Below are positions 5,375 through 10,227 of a DNA stretch of 10,227 bases, in pieces (the stretch's first letter is position 1; each line of letters starts with the position of its first letter). A model generated the notes under the pieces. It searched no databases and was not told the origin of the DNA. It worked only from the letters and a program-made list of their open reading frames with translations. Location: positions 1-10,227 of the forward strand of contig JAUJMB010000054.1 of NCBI GenBank assembly GCA_030447045.1, written 5' to 3'. The DNA is from Rubrobacteraceae bacterium (GTDB lineage: Bacteria > Actinomycetota > Rubrobacteria > Rubrobacterales > Rubrobacteraceae). The position numbers were made by a program, and so were the translations under genes.

Positions 5375-5530
5375 AACAGGTCGTCAGTTTCAGGCGCCAG
5401 GCTACAGGTACCAGGGGTACCATCCGCGGTGCCTTGTTACGGTGCCACAATGCCGCCCGTTAGCAGCAAGCGACCGGTAACCTGCCCGATCAGTGGCGAG
5501 AACTACCGTGCACCTGATGCCTGAAACCTT
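5375..5530. repeat. Intergenic zone of short palindromic and direct repeats
   Basis: Within this non-coding stretch are GGCGCC (5393-5398), two GGTACC palindromes (5407-5412 and 5416-5421) that pair across a 3-nt AGG loop, and a direct repeat CGGTGCC (5427-5433 and 5440-5446, 13-nt period). CAGG/CCTG words recur (for example 5391, 5405, 5512, 5520). Read on the minus strand it is a chain of CCTG-headed near-palindromes. The whole 5245-5534 gap contains no credible gene; it holds these repeats plus the two hairpins nearer the CPBP start. Confidence 0.5.
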
Positions 5531-5534
5531 CTCT

Positions 5535-5822
5535 TCACGGGTCTCTGTTCTCCGCGCTTTCGAGGCCTTCTAGTATGGGCCCGAGCTCCTCGTCGCGCGC
5601 GGCTTCGAACCCTTCGAGGGTGCTCGCTTCGCGGGCTATGGAGGCGAGGCGCGCGGTGAGGCCTGAGCCGTCCCTGGCGGCGAGGGCGCGCCAGGCGAGG
5701 AGGCGGTGGGGGCGCTCGAGGACCGCGGGCGCGGCGCCGGCCTCCAGCAGGCCTTCGAGGGCGGCGTGCAGGGCGTCGGCCTCTTCCAGGGTGAGGTGCA
5801 GGTGGACGGGGCGGTCCTCCAC
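5535..5822 (-). CDS. Small helical hypothetical protein (95 aa)
   Basis: I do not recognise this protein. It starts at GTG 5822, four nt after the stop of the HTH-like gene, with no clear ribosome-binding site of its own, so its translation is probably coupled. The product is rich in Ala, Leu and Glu and looks almost wholly alpha-helical: an initial strand-like PVHLHLTLEE, then EADALHAALEGLLEAG, then helices RLLAWRALAARDG and LTARLASIAREA, and a final acidic helix. No signal peptide, membrane segment or catalytic motif is visible. The opening (HLHLTLEEADALHAALEGLL) recalls small conserved proteins with a short strand and a helical bundle, but I cannot name a family. The spacing suggests it is expressed with, and may work with, the 115-aa protein. 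Confidence 0.7.
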   Translation of the reverse strand: MEDRPVHLHLTLEEADALHAALEGLLEAGAAPAVLERPHRLLAWRALAARDGSGLTARLASIAREASTLEGFEAARDEELGPILEGLESAENRDP

Positions 5823-5826
5823 GAGG

Positions 5827-6174
5827 TTAGCGGATCTTCTCGAGGTAGATGCGGTCCTGGGTGATGACGACGCGGAGGTCTTCGGGGGAGCCGCGCAGGT
5901 AGCGGCGCCACTCGCGGCCGAACACGTCGGAGTCCTGGACGTCGGTGCGCAGGAGTATGCCGTCCTCGTACTCGTCGAGGACGGCCGGGTGCTCGGAGAG
6001 CTGGCCGCGCCTCACGGGGTCGCGCCGGTAGATGGAGTTCCTGGAGCGGAAGCTCTGCACGCTCGAAGGCGTCGTGTTGAGCTCCTGGGCGATCCAATTG
6101 TCCCCCCGCCCGTCCTCGACCCAGCGCCGGATCTTCGACGCGTGCGGCTTTAACGCGACCCTTCTGTTTCCCAC
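5827..6174 (-). CDS. Helix-turn-helix-like hypothetical protein (115 aa)
   Basis: The reading frame stays open far upstream (to 6432), but the part before 6174 is Arg/Pro-rich and overlaps the neighbouring gene antisense. GTG 6174 has an AAGGAG site 9 nt upstream, giving MGNRRVALKPHASKIRRWVE. Residues about 12-50 (KIRRWVEDGRGDNWIAQELN, then TTPSSVQSFRSRNSIYR) read as a trihelical HTH, with 'WIAQELNTTPSSVQSFRSR' as turn and recognition helix. It is basic, as expected for DNA binding. The C-terminal half (about 60-115) is mixed alpha/beta and acidic around DEYEDGILL, with a final strand-rich segment VVITQDRIYLEKI. It could be a small transcription factor or nucleoid-associated protein, conserved perhaps only within its lineage. 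No target can be given, though a 12-bp palindrome sits in its own 5' region. Confidence 0.75.
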   Translation of the reverse strand: MGNRRVALKPHASKIRRWVEDGRGDNWIAQELNTTPSSVQSFRSRNSIYRRDPVRRGQLSEHPAVLDEYEDGILLRTDVQDSDVFGREWRRYLRGSPEDLRVVITQDRIYLEKIR

Positions 6175-6183
6175 GTCCCCCTG

Positions 6184-6189
6184 CTCCTT
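6184..6189 (-). promoter_or_regulatory. Strong ribosome-binding site that fixes the start of the 115-aa gene
   Basis: On the minus strand this is AAGGAG, 9 nt before GTG 6174. The longer frame with starts at 6249 or 6432 has no comparable site, so this decides the start. Confidence 0.7.
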
Positions 6190-6201
6190 CGACGTACGTC
6201 G
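6190..6201. promoter_or_regulatory. Perfect 12-bp palindrome upstream of the HTH-like gene (operator candidate)
   Basis: CGACGTACGTCG is fully self-complementary. It lies between a -10-like TAGAAA (minus strand, 6208-6203) and the ribosome-binding site at 6184-6189, where a bound repressor would block transcription. The flanking 6202-6235 is locally AT-rich, consistent with a promoter in the 86-bp gap 6175-6260. Confidence 0.45.
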
Positions 6202-6260
6202 TTTTCTAGTCCATATGTACCACTTTTTGTTTCTCGACGCCAGATGCATGGTTCGCGGGA

Positions 6261-6701
6261 CTAGGCCGGGGGCAGGAGGACCGCCGTCATGAGCAACACG
6301 ATGAGGCCGCGCCCGGTCCAGAGGACCGTGCGCACCCAGTTTGAGGCGACGAGGAAGCGGTGGGAGTCCGCGGCGAAGCCCCTCCCGAGGACGCCGTGCT
6401 GCGGCGACTGGAGGAGGGCGGTGGAGAGCCACACGACCGCCAGCAGGACGAGACCGAGCAGGGGCAGGGAGAAGGGCACGCCCTCCGGCGGCCTGACGAC
6501 CAGCGCGACGGCGGTGCCGGCCTCGAGGAGCATCGGCGGGCCGACGACGAGGCCGGTGAGGCGGGAGTGGGCCCGGGAGTACTCGGCGAAGCCGCCTCTG
6601 CCGACGCTGGCGAAGAGCGGGTAGTGGACGATCTGGACGAACCAGATCAGACCGACCATAAAGAGCGTGGCCCCGACGTGAACGAGAAGGACTAGCTGCA
6701 C
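6261..6701 (-). CDS. Four-helix integral membrane protein of unknown function
   Basis: From GTG 6701 this is a 146-aa protein; the frame extends upstream only as an antisense shadow of the FAD oxidoreductase. The GTG is 7 nt past that gene's stop, with AGGT (6707-6710) 5 nt upstream. Four hydrophobic helices sit at about 5-24, 47-68, 78-98 and 122-142. Conserved-looking polar residues near or in the membrane are the VQIVHYPLF stretch (22-30, with a His), Glu60 in MLLEAG, SPQHGVL with His102, and NWVRTVLWTGR (121-131). The last stretch recalls a conserved bacterial membrane-protein family that I cannot name with confidence. These residues could bind a cofactor or quinone, but that is a guess. 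It is the last gene of the deacetylase/SDR/FAD operon. Confidence 0.8.
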   Translation of the reverse strand: MQLVLLVHVGATLFMVGLIWFVQIVHYPLFASVGRGGFAEYSRAHSRLTGLVVGPPMLLEAGTAVALVVRPPEGVPFSLPLLGLVLLAVVWLSTALLQSPQHGVLGRGFAADSHRFLVASNWVRTVLWTGRGLIVLLMTAVLLPPA

Positions 6702-6708
6702 CCGAAAC

Positions 6709-7704
6709 CTAAGATTGGCGGCCCAGCAGCCTGTCCGCCGCGGCGAGCCCGGAGAGCGCGGCCCCCTCCACCTTCGGTTGCCCGAACCCGTCGCCGCAGA
6801 AGAGGAGCGGGGGGTCTTCCGAGGCCACCAGGCACGGCTCCTCGTGCGCGGACGTGACCCAGCTGTAGCGCCACCGGGCGAGCGAGGTCTCGACGGCCGC
6901 GGCGGACAGGTCAACGCCGAGTTGACCTCCTGCGAGGGCCAGCAGGGCGCTCGTTACTTGGGCTTCGTCGTCTTCGTAGTGCTCGCAGGACCACCGCGGG
7001 CCGGCGTGGATCGTCAGGGCGGGGCGGTCCGAGAGGCCCTTCGTGGCGTTGTCGCCGATCCAGTCGAGGGGCTCGCCCTTGATCTGGACTCCCCCCGGCT
7101 CCGGCACCGGCGACTCGCCGTCTAGTAGCGCCATCACCGCGAGGCAGGGGTCGTAGGAGATCCCCTCCAGTTGCCCGCGCGCGCCTTCGGGCAGCCCGTA
7201 GTTGCCAGACTCCGCCAGCGCGAGGGACTGCGGGGCCGGGGGGGTGAGAAGCAGGGCGCCCGCCGACACTGACAGGCCCGACTCGCACGCGACGGTCCAG
7301 CAGTCCCCTTCCCGGTCCACGCGGACCACGCGCTCGCCGGTGCGCACGTCGAGGGGTCCGGCGAGGTGCTTCGGGATCGAGGCCATTCCTTCGGAGCCGC
7401 GGTAGCGGGGGTGGCCGTCGGGGTTGGCGTTGCCCCCCGCGTCCGCGAAGCCGCGGGTCCACTCTGCGGCGGCACCCCGGGCGAGCCAGCCGTCCACGAG
7501 GCCCTCGAACCGCTCGTCCCTGACCGTGAAGAACTGGGCGCCGTGGTCGAAGCCGGCGCCGCCCACGCGGCGGGTCGCCATCCGGCCGCCGACGCCCCTG
7601 CCCTTGTCCAGAACCGTTACGCGCCAACCGGCGTCGCTTAGCTCCCTGGCCGCGAGCAGGCCGGAGATGCCGGCACCGATGACGATACAAGAATCGTTTG
7701 GCAT
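6709..7704 (-). CDS. Renalase-like FAD-dependent oxidoreductase
   Basis: A 331-aa flavoprotein of the amine-oxidase/renalase superfamily. The N-terminal Rossmann FAD site is IVIGAGISGLLAAREL (GxGxxG at 10-15), followed by VLDKGRGVGGRMATRR (about 31-46), which is the typical second FAD-contact block. DHGAQFFTVRDERF (53-66) is strongly like renalase and the related cyanobacterial oxidoreductases. The C-terminal block FCGDGFGQPKVEGAALSGLAAADRLL (about 303-328) closes the FAD site. The length is normal for this family. Animal renalase oxidises alpha-NAD(P)H isomers; the substrate of the bacterial relatives varies or is unknown. ATG 7704 is 5 nt after the SDR stop, so the two are co-transcribed. 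Co-location with an SDR suggests a shared nicotinamide or carbonyl/amine pathway, which is inference only. Confidence 0.88.
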   Translation of the reverse strand: MPNDSCIVIGAGISGLLAARELSDAGWRVTVLDKGRGVGGRMATRRVGGAGFDHGAQFFTVRDERFEGLVDGWLARGAAAEWTRGFADAGGNANPDGHPRYRGSEGMASIPKHLAGPLDVRTGERVVRVDREGDCWTVACESGLSVSAGALLLTPPAPQSLALAESGNYGLPEGARGQLEGISYDPCLAVMALLDGESPVPEPGGVQIKGEPLDWIGDNATKGLSDRPALTIHAGPRWSCEHYEDDEAQVTSALLALAGGQLGVDLSAAAVETSLARWRYSWVTSAHEEPCLVASEDPPLLFCGDGFGQPKVEGAALSGLAAADRLLGRQS

Positions 7705-7709
7705 GGCCT

Positions 7710-8468
7710 CTACGCCTTCGCCTGGCGGCGGGTCGGGGGTCGCAGGGTGGAGAGGCCGCCGTCGACGCCGATGGTCTGGCCCGTGACCCAGCCGGACTCC
7801 GGGCCGAGCAGGTACGCGATGGCGGCGGCGATATCTGAGGGCTCGCCGAGCCTGCCGAGCGGGTGGAGGTCCAGGGACGCCTTCCTCGCGGTCTCGCTGC
7901 GCGTGATGTTCTCCGTCATCGGGGTCTGGACGAGGCCGGGCGAGACCACGTTGAAGCGCAGGCCCCTGCCGACGTAGGAGGCCGCCGCGGAGAGCGCGAG
8001 ACCTGCGACCCCGGCCTTCGCGGCGGCGACGGCCTCGTGGTTGGCGAGCCCGGCGCGGGCGGCCACGGAGGAGAGCAGCACCACTGATCCGCCTTCCGGC
8101 ATGTGCCTGGCCGCCGACTTCACGGTGTTAAAGGCCGTCGTGAGGTTGACGGAGATCTGATGCGCGAACTCCTCTTCGGAGGTCATGTGGGCCGGCTTGA
8201 GCAGGAAGGACCCGACAGAGTTGACCGCGCCCGCGATGGGCCCGTGCTCTTCTTTTACGTGCGAGAACAGGCCGTCTACGGCCTTCGCGTCCGTGGCGTC
8301 CACGGCGTGGTAGGGGGCGTCGAGCTCCCGGGCGAGGTCTTTGAGGCGCCCTTCGTCGCGGGCGGCGAGTACGGGGTTGGCGCCGCCGCGGGCGAGACGG
8401 CGGCACAGGTCGGCGCCGATCCCGCCGGTTGCCCCGAGGACGAGGTAGGTGTTCGCGTCGCTATCCAT
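7710..8468 (-). CDS. Short-chain dehydrogenase/reductase with an atypical active site
   Basis: A 252-aa Rossmann protein of normal SDR length. The nucleotide-binding motif is GATGGIG (12-18), with Arg37 in LAARDEGRL favouring NADP(H). Asn83 lies in AVNSVG, Asn108 in SVNLT, and Ser134 in LLSSVA, matching the usual structural Asn and catalytic Ser. The normal YxxxK is NHEAVAAAK here: Lys151 is present but the Tyr position is Val147. The downstream SPGLVQTPM and VTGQTIGVDGG blocks are standard. I recall an SDR subgroup with an 'HEAIAAAK' version of this motif, so the change may be a family trait rather than decay. Catalysis might use another acid (His144 is three residues before) or the protein may be a non-catalytic NADP-binding partner. 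It overlaps the deacetylase gene by 8 nt with a GAGGG site 7 nt before its ATG. Confidence 0.92.
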   Translation of the reverse strand: MDSDANTYLVLGATGGIGADLCRRLARGGANPVLAARDEGRLKDLARELDAPYHAVDATDAKAVDGLFSHVKEEHGPIAGAVNSVGSFLLKPAHMTSEEEFAHQISVNLTTAFNTVKSAARHMPEGGSVVLLSSVAARAGLANHEAVAAAKAGVAGLALSAAASYVGRGLRFNVVSPGLVQTPMTENITRSETARKASLDLHPLGRLGEPSDIAAAIAYLLGPESGWVTGQTIGVDGGLSTLRPPTRRQAKA

Positions 8469-9390
8469 GGGTGAGCCCTCTCTCCTTCTGTGGGTGCGTC
8501 ATCCGGGCGGCGAGGCCGACGCTGTGGAAGTGGATGTCCACGATGTCCCCGACGTCCTCCGAGTAGCCGCCGGCCATCGTCACGGCGACCGGGATGCCGC
8601 GCTCCCGGCAGCCCCCCAGGACCATGCGGTCCCGCTCGGCGAGGCCGGCCTTCGTGACGGAGAGGCGGCCCAGGCGGTCGCCGACGAAGGGGTCCGCGCC
8701 TGCGAGGTAGATCGCCAACCCCGGCTCCGAGGAGTCCAGCGCCTGTTCCAGGCCCCTGCCGAGGGCTTCGAGGAACGTCGCGTCGTCCGCGCCGTCGGGG
8801 AGGGGGAGGTCGAGGTCGCTCCTCTCCTTGTGGAAAGGGAAGTTCTTCTCGCCGTGGATGGAGAACGTGAACACCGTGGGATCGCCCGCCAGGATCGCGG
8901 CCGTCCCGTTCCCCTGGTGGACGTCGGTGTCTACCACGACCACCCGCTCGACGAGTCCCGCGGCCTGGACGGCCCTGGCGGCGATGGCGGAGTCGTTGAA
9001 GACGCAGTAGCCCTCCCCGCGGTCGGCGAAGGCGTGGTGGGTGCCGCCGGCCAGGTTGGCGGCGAAGCCGTCGTCGAGCGCCGCCAGGCACGCGCCCACC
9101 GTCCCGCCGGAGGCCCTTCGGGAGCGCTCGACCATCCTCTCGGACCAGGGGAAGCCTATGCGACGGACCTCCTTCTCCGTGAGCGTCCCCGAGACGACGC
9201 GGCGGAGGTAGTCGGGGCTGTGGGCGCGCAGGATCTCCTCGTCCGTGACCGCCTCGGGCTCCCGCAACTCGCCTGGTCCGCAGACGGACGACCCGGCGAC
9301 CCGTTCGCGCAGCGTGGAGTACTTGGTCATCGGGAAGCGGTGCCCCTCCGGCAGTGGCAGCACGAAGTGGTCGCTGTAGAAGACCTTCAC
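8461..9390 (-). CDS. Histone-deacetylase-like amidohydrolase (class IV type)
   Basis: A 309-aa Zn-dependent deacetylase of the arginase/HDAC fold. Active-site residues can all be placed: tandem His118-His119 in GGTHHAF, Asp156 and His158 as Zn ligands in VVDTDVHQGN, Asp233 in AGADPF as third ligand, and the transition-state Tyr276 in AGGY. The GEGYCVFND segment and the RLGRLSVTKAGL loop resemble the class IV/HDAC11-like bacterial branch. Its substrate could be acetyl-lysine, an acetylated polyamine or another amide. It starts at GTG 9390, with AGGAG 9 nt upstream, and is the first gene of the four-gene minus-strand operon ending at 6261. A TACATT -10-like box (minus strand, 9425-9420) lies about 30 nt upstream, but no clear -35 is seen. 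Bacterial deacetylases of this kind are often encoded beside metabolic genes. Confidence 0.92.
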   Translation of the reverse strand: MKVFYSDHFVLPLPEGHRFPMTKYSTLRERVAGSSVCGPGELREPEAVTDEEILRAHSPDYLRRVVSGTLTEKEVRRIGFPWSERMVERSRRASGGTVGACLAALDDGFAANLAGGTHHAFADRGEGYCVFNDSAIAARAVQAAGLVERVVVVDTDVHQGNGTAAILAGDPTVFTFSIHGEKNFPFHKERSDLDLPLPDGADDATFLEALGRGLEQALDSSEPGLAIYLAGADPFVGDRLGRLSVTKAGLAERDRMVLGGCRERGIPVAVTMAGGYSEDVGDIVDIHFHSVGLAARMTHPQKERGLTHG

Positions 9391-9439
9391 CCGGTCGCGC
9401 TCCTGCTCTCCATCGCCAGAATGTAGTACATCCGCGGTA

Positions 9440-9470
9440 CGCCTTTAGCGATAGCTATTTCAGAAAGGCG
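9440..9470. promoter_or_regulatory. Nested dyad in the divergent deacetylase/DUF72 promoter region
   Basis: CGCCTTT (9440-9446) and AAAGGCG (9464-9470) are perfect inverted arms. Between them, almost concentric, is the 8-bp palindrome ATAGCTAT (9451-9458). The placement between two divergent starts suggests an operator used in both directions. Confidence 0.45.
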
Positions 9471-9500
9471 CAGAGGGGCTATGGTAGCATCGCCTCTCTG
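9471..9500 (+). promoter_or_regulatory. Second inverted repeat enclosing a -10-like box of the DUF72 gene
   Basis: CAGAGGGGC (9471-9479) and GCCTCTCTG (9492-9500) pair over 9 bp including one G-T, around a 12-nt centre that begins with TATGGT (9480-9485), a plausible -10 box. If so, the mRNA starts near 9492 and has only about 14 nt before ATG 9507, with no Shine-Dalgarno sequence. It abuts the first dyad. Confidence 0.4.
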
Positions 9501-9506
9501 CCGCCT

Positions 9507-10227
9507 ATGGACGATCCCACCCAACAGAGGCTCTTCGCGGAGACCCCCGGCAGCATCTCGCCGCCGGAGCCGGGGCTGTACCTCGGGACCTCGGGCTGGT
9601 CTTACGCCGACTGGGAGGGGACGGTCTACCCGGCCGGCATCCCCGCCGGATCCAGGCTCGCCGAGTACGTCAAGGGCTACGCGACCGTCGAGATAGACTC
9701 GACCTTCTACGGCACGCCGCGCCGCTCGACCGTGCAACGGTGGCGCGAGGTGGCGCCGGACGGGTTCCTTTTCGCCGCCAAGTTTCCGCGGGAGGTGACT
9801 CACGAGAGGAACCTCGTAGGCTCCGGAGCCGAGGCCGAAAGCTTCCTGCGTACGATGGGAGAGCTGGGAGACCGGCTGGGCCCGCTCCTCCTGCAACTTC
9901 CGCCCTCCTTTACCGTCGAGGGCATGGGCGTCCTCGAAGACTTTTTGAAGCGCTTGCCAGAGGGGTTTCGCTACGCCGTCGAGGTTCGCCACCGGAGCTG
10001 GCTGGGCTCCGACCTCCCCGGGATGCTGCGCGAGCACGGCGTGGCGCTGACGCTCATCGACTATCCGAGGATGCCCAGGATGGAGGAGGCCACGGCGGAC
10101 TTCTCATACATCCGCTGGCTCGGCGACCGCCGCGAGTTCCCTGAGGGACACACGCACCCCAAGAAGGACCGAGACGACGACCTGTTGTGGTGGTCGGGCG
10201 TCGTGGATCGCTTCCTCGAAGTGGGCA
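9507..10227 (+). CDS. DUF72 (YecE-type) family protein, 3' end cut by the window
   Basis: An open frame of 240 codons runs from ATG 9507 to the window end without a stop, so the gene is partial. After a 24-residue lead it shows the classic DUF72 blocks: LGTSGWSYADWEG (26-38), VEIDSTFYGTPRRSTVQRW (61-79), GFLFAAKFPREVTHERNL (86-103), GPLLLQLPPSF (125-135), YAVEVRHRSW (156-165) and SYIRWLG (200-206). The family has a TIM-barrel-like fold; its biochemical function is not established as far as I know. Full-length members are usually 240-300 aa, so little is missing. It is cytoplasmic by appearance. It diverges from the deacetylase operon across a 116-bp region with two inverted repeats. No ribosome-binding site precedes the ATG, suggesting a very short or absent leader. 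Confidence 0.93.
   Translation, partial: MDDPTQQRLFAETPGSISPPEPGLYLGTSGWSYADWEGTVYPAGIPAGSRLAEYVKGYATVEIDSTFYGTPRRSTVQRWREVAPDGFLFAAKFPREVTHERNLVGSGAEAESFLRTMGELGDRLGPLLLQLPPSFTVEGMGVLEDFLKRLPEGFRYAVEVRHRSWLGSDLPGMLREHGVALTLIDYPRMPRMEEATADFSYIRWLGDRREFPEGHTHPKKDRDDDLLWWSGVVDRFLEVG

Noticed and set aside
5283..5400. Known riboswitch upstream of the CPBP gene
   Set aside because: Stem-loops are present but I could not match any known riboswitch core; only a generic leader/attenuator is proposed.
6175..6432. N-terminal extension of the HTH-like protein to 6249 or 6432
   Set aside because: The added residues are Arg/Pro-rich, lie antisense to the four-helix membrane protein gene, and have no ribosome-binding site, whereas GTG 6174 has AAGGAG upstream.
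6702..6914. N-terminal extension of the membrane protein to 6914
   Set aside because: The extra 71 residues are low-complexity Arg/Pro/Ser and overlap the end of the FAD oxidoreductase in another frame.
8449..9426. Long plus-strand open frame of 325 codons opposite the deacetylase
   Set aside because: It is an antisense shadow of a high-GC gene with full HDAC active-site motifs; its composition has no recognisable domain.
9387..10037. Minus-strand open frame opposite DUF72
   Set aside because: The plus strand carries consecutive conserved DUF72 blocks in an uninterrupted frame; the minus frame has no recognisable motif.

Overview
This is a GC-rich window, probably from the chromosome of a Rubrobacter-like actinobacterium. 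The evidence for that is its base composition, frequent GTG and TTG starts, leaderless-type promoters, a ClgR-like regulator, an Lgt with Tyr in place of the enterobacterial His103, and intergenic runs of short CAG/CTG-containing hairpins. The assignment is an inference from sequence character, not from a database match. There is no tRNA, rRNA, insertion sequence, phage gene or CRISPR array.

Layout from left to right. (1) The C-terminal tail of a probable class B penicillin-binding protein runs into lgt (prolipoprotein diacylglyceryl transferase), both on the plus strand. (2) A minus-strand pair converges on lgt: a FlgT_C-like domain protein (start 2220), then a rhomboid protease. The rhomboid appears to start at a non-standard codon (CTG at 1777) overlapping the upstream stop. 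(3) Divergent from that pair are nfo (endonuclease IV, base excision repair) and a ClgR-like XRE regulator. Both carry the motif TAGAAT-7 nt-GTG with no ribosome-binding site, so both are probably leaderless; the second -10 box contains the nfo stop codon. (4) A 222-bp gap follows, holding a run of GC-rich hairpins each introduced by CAGC and then a degenerate 15-mer direct repeat, before a TTG-started GNAT acetyltransferase.

(5) Convergent with the GNAT gene is a CPBP (CAAX/Abi-type) membrane protease on the minus strand. A strong terminator-like hairpin plus T-rich tract ends exactly at its first possible start codon, and about 240 bp of repeat-bearing non-coding DNA lies upstream. (6) Next come two small minus-strand genes, an HTH-like 115-aa protein and a 95-aa helical protein, neither of known function. 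(7) A tightly packed minus-strand operon runs from 9390 to 6261: a class IV-type histone-deacetylase-like amidohydrolase, an SDR lacking the catalytic Tyr, a renalase-like FAD oxidoreductase, and a four-helix membrane protein. Gene junctions are an 8-nt overlap, a 5-nt gap and a 7-nt gap. (8) Divergent from this operon is a DUF72 (YecE-type) protein cut off by the window end. The 116-bp region between them holds two inverted repeats that could be operators.

Most genes are recognisable housekeeping or accessory families. I see no defence system or obvious novel multi-gene machine. The most unusual features are the non-canonical rhomboid start, the twin leaderless promoters, the terminator abutting the CPBP start, the hairpin repeat arrays, and the deacetylase/SDR/FAD/membrane operon of unknown substrate.
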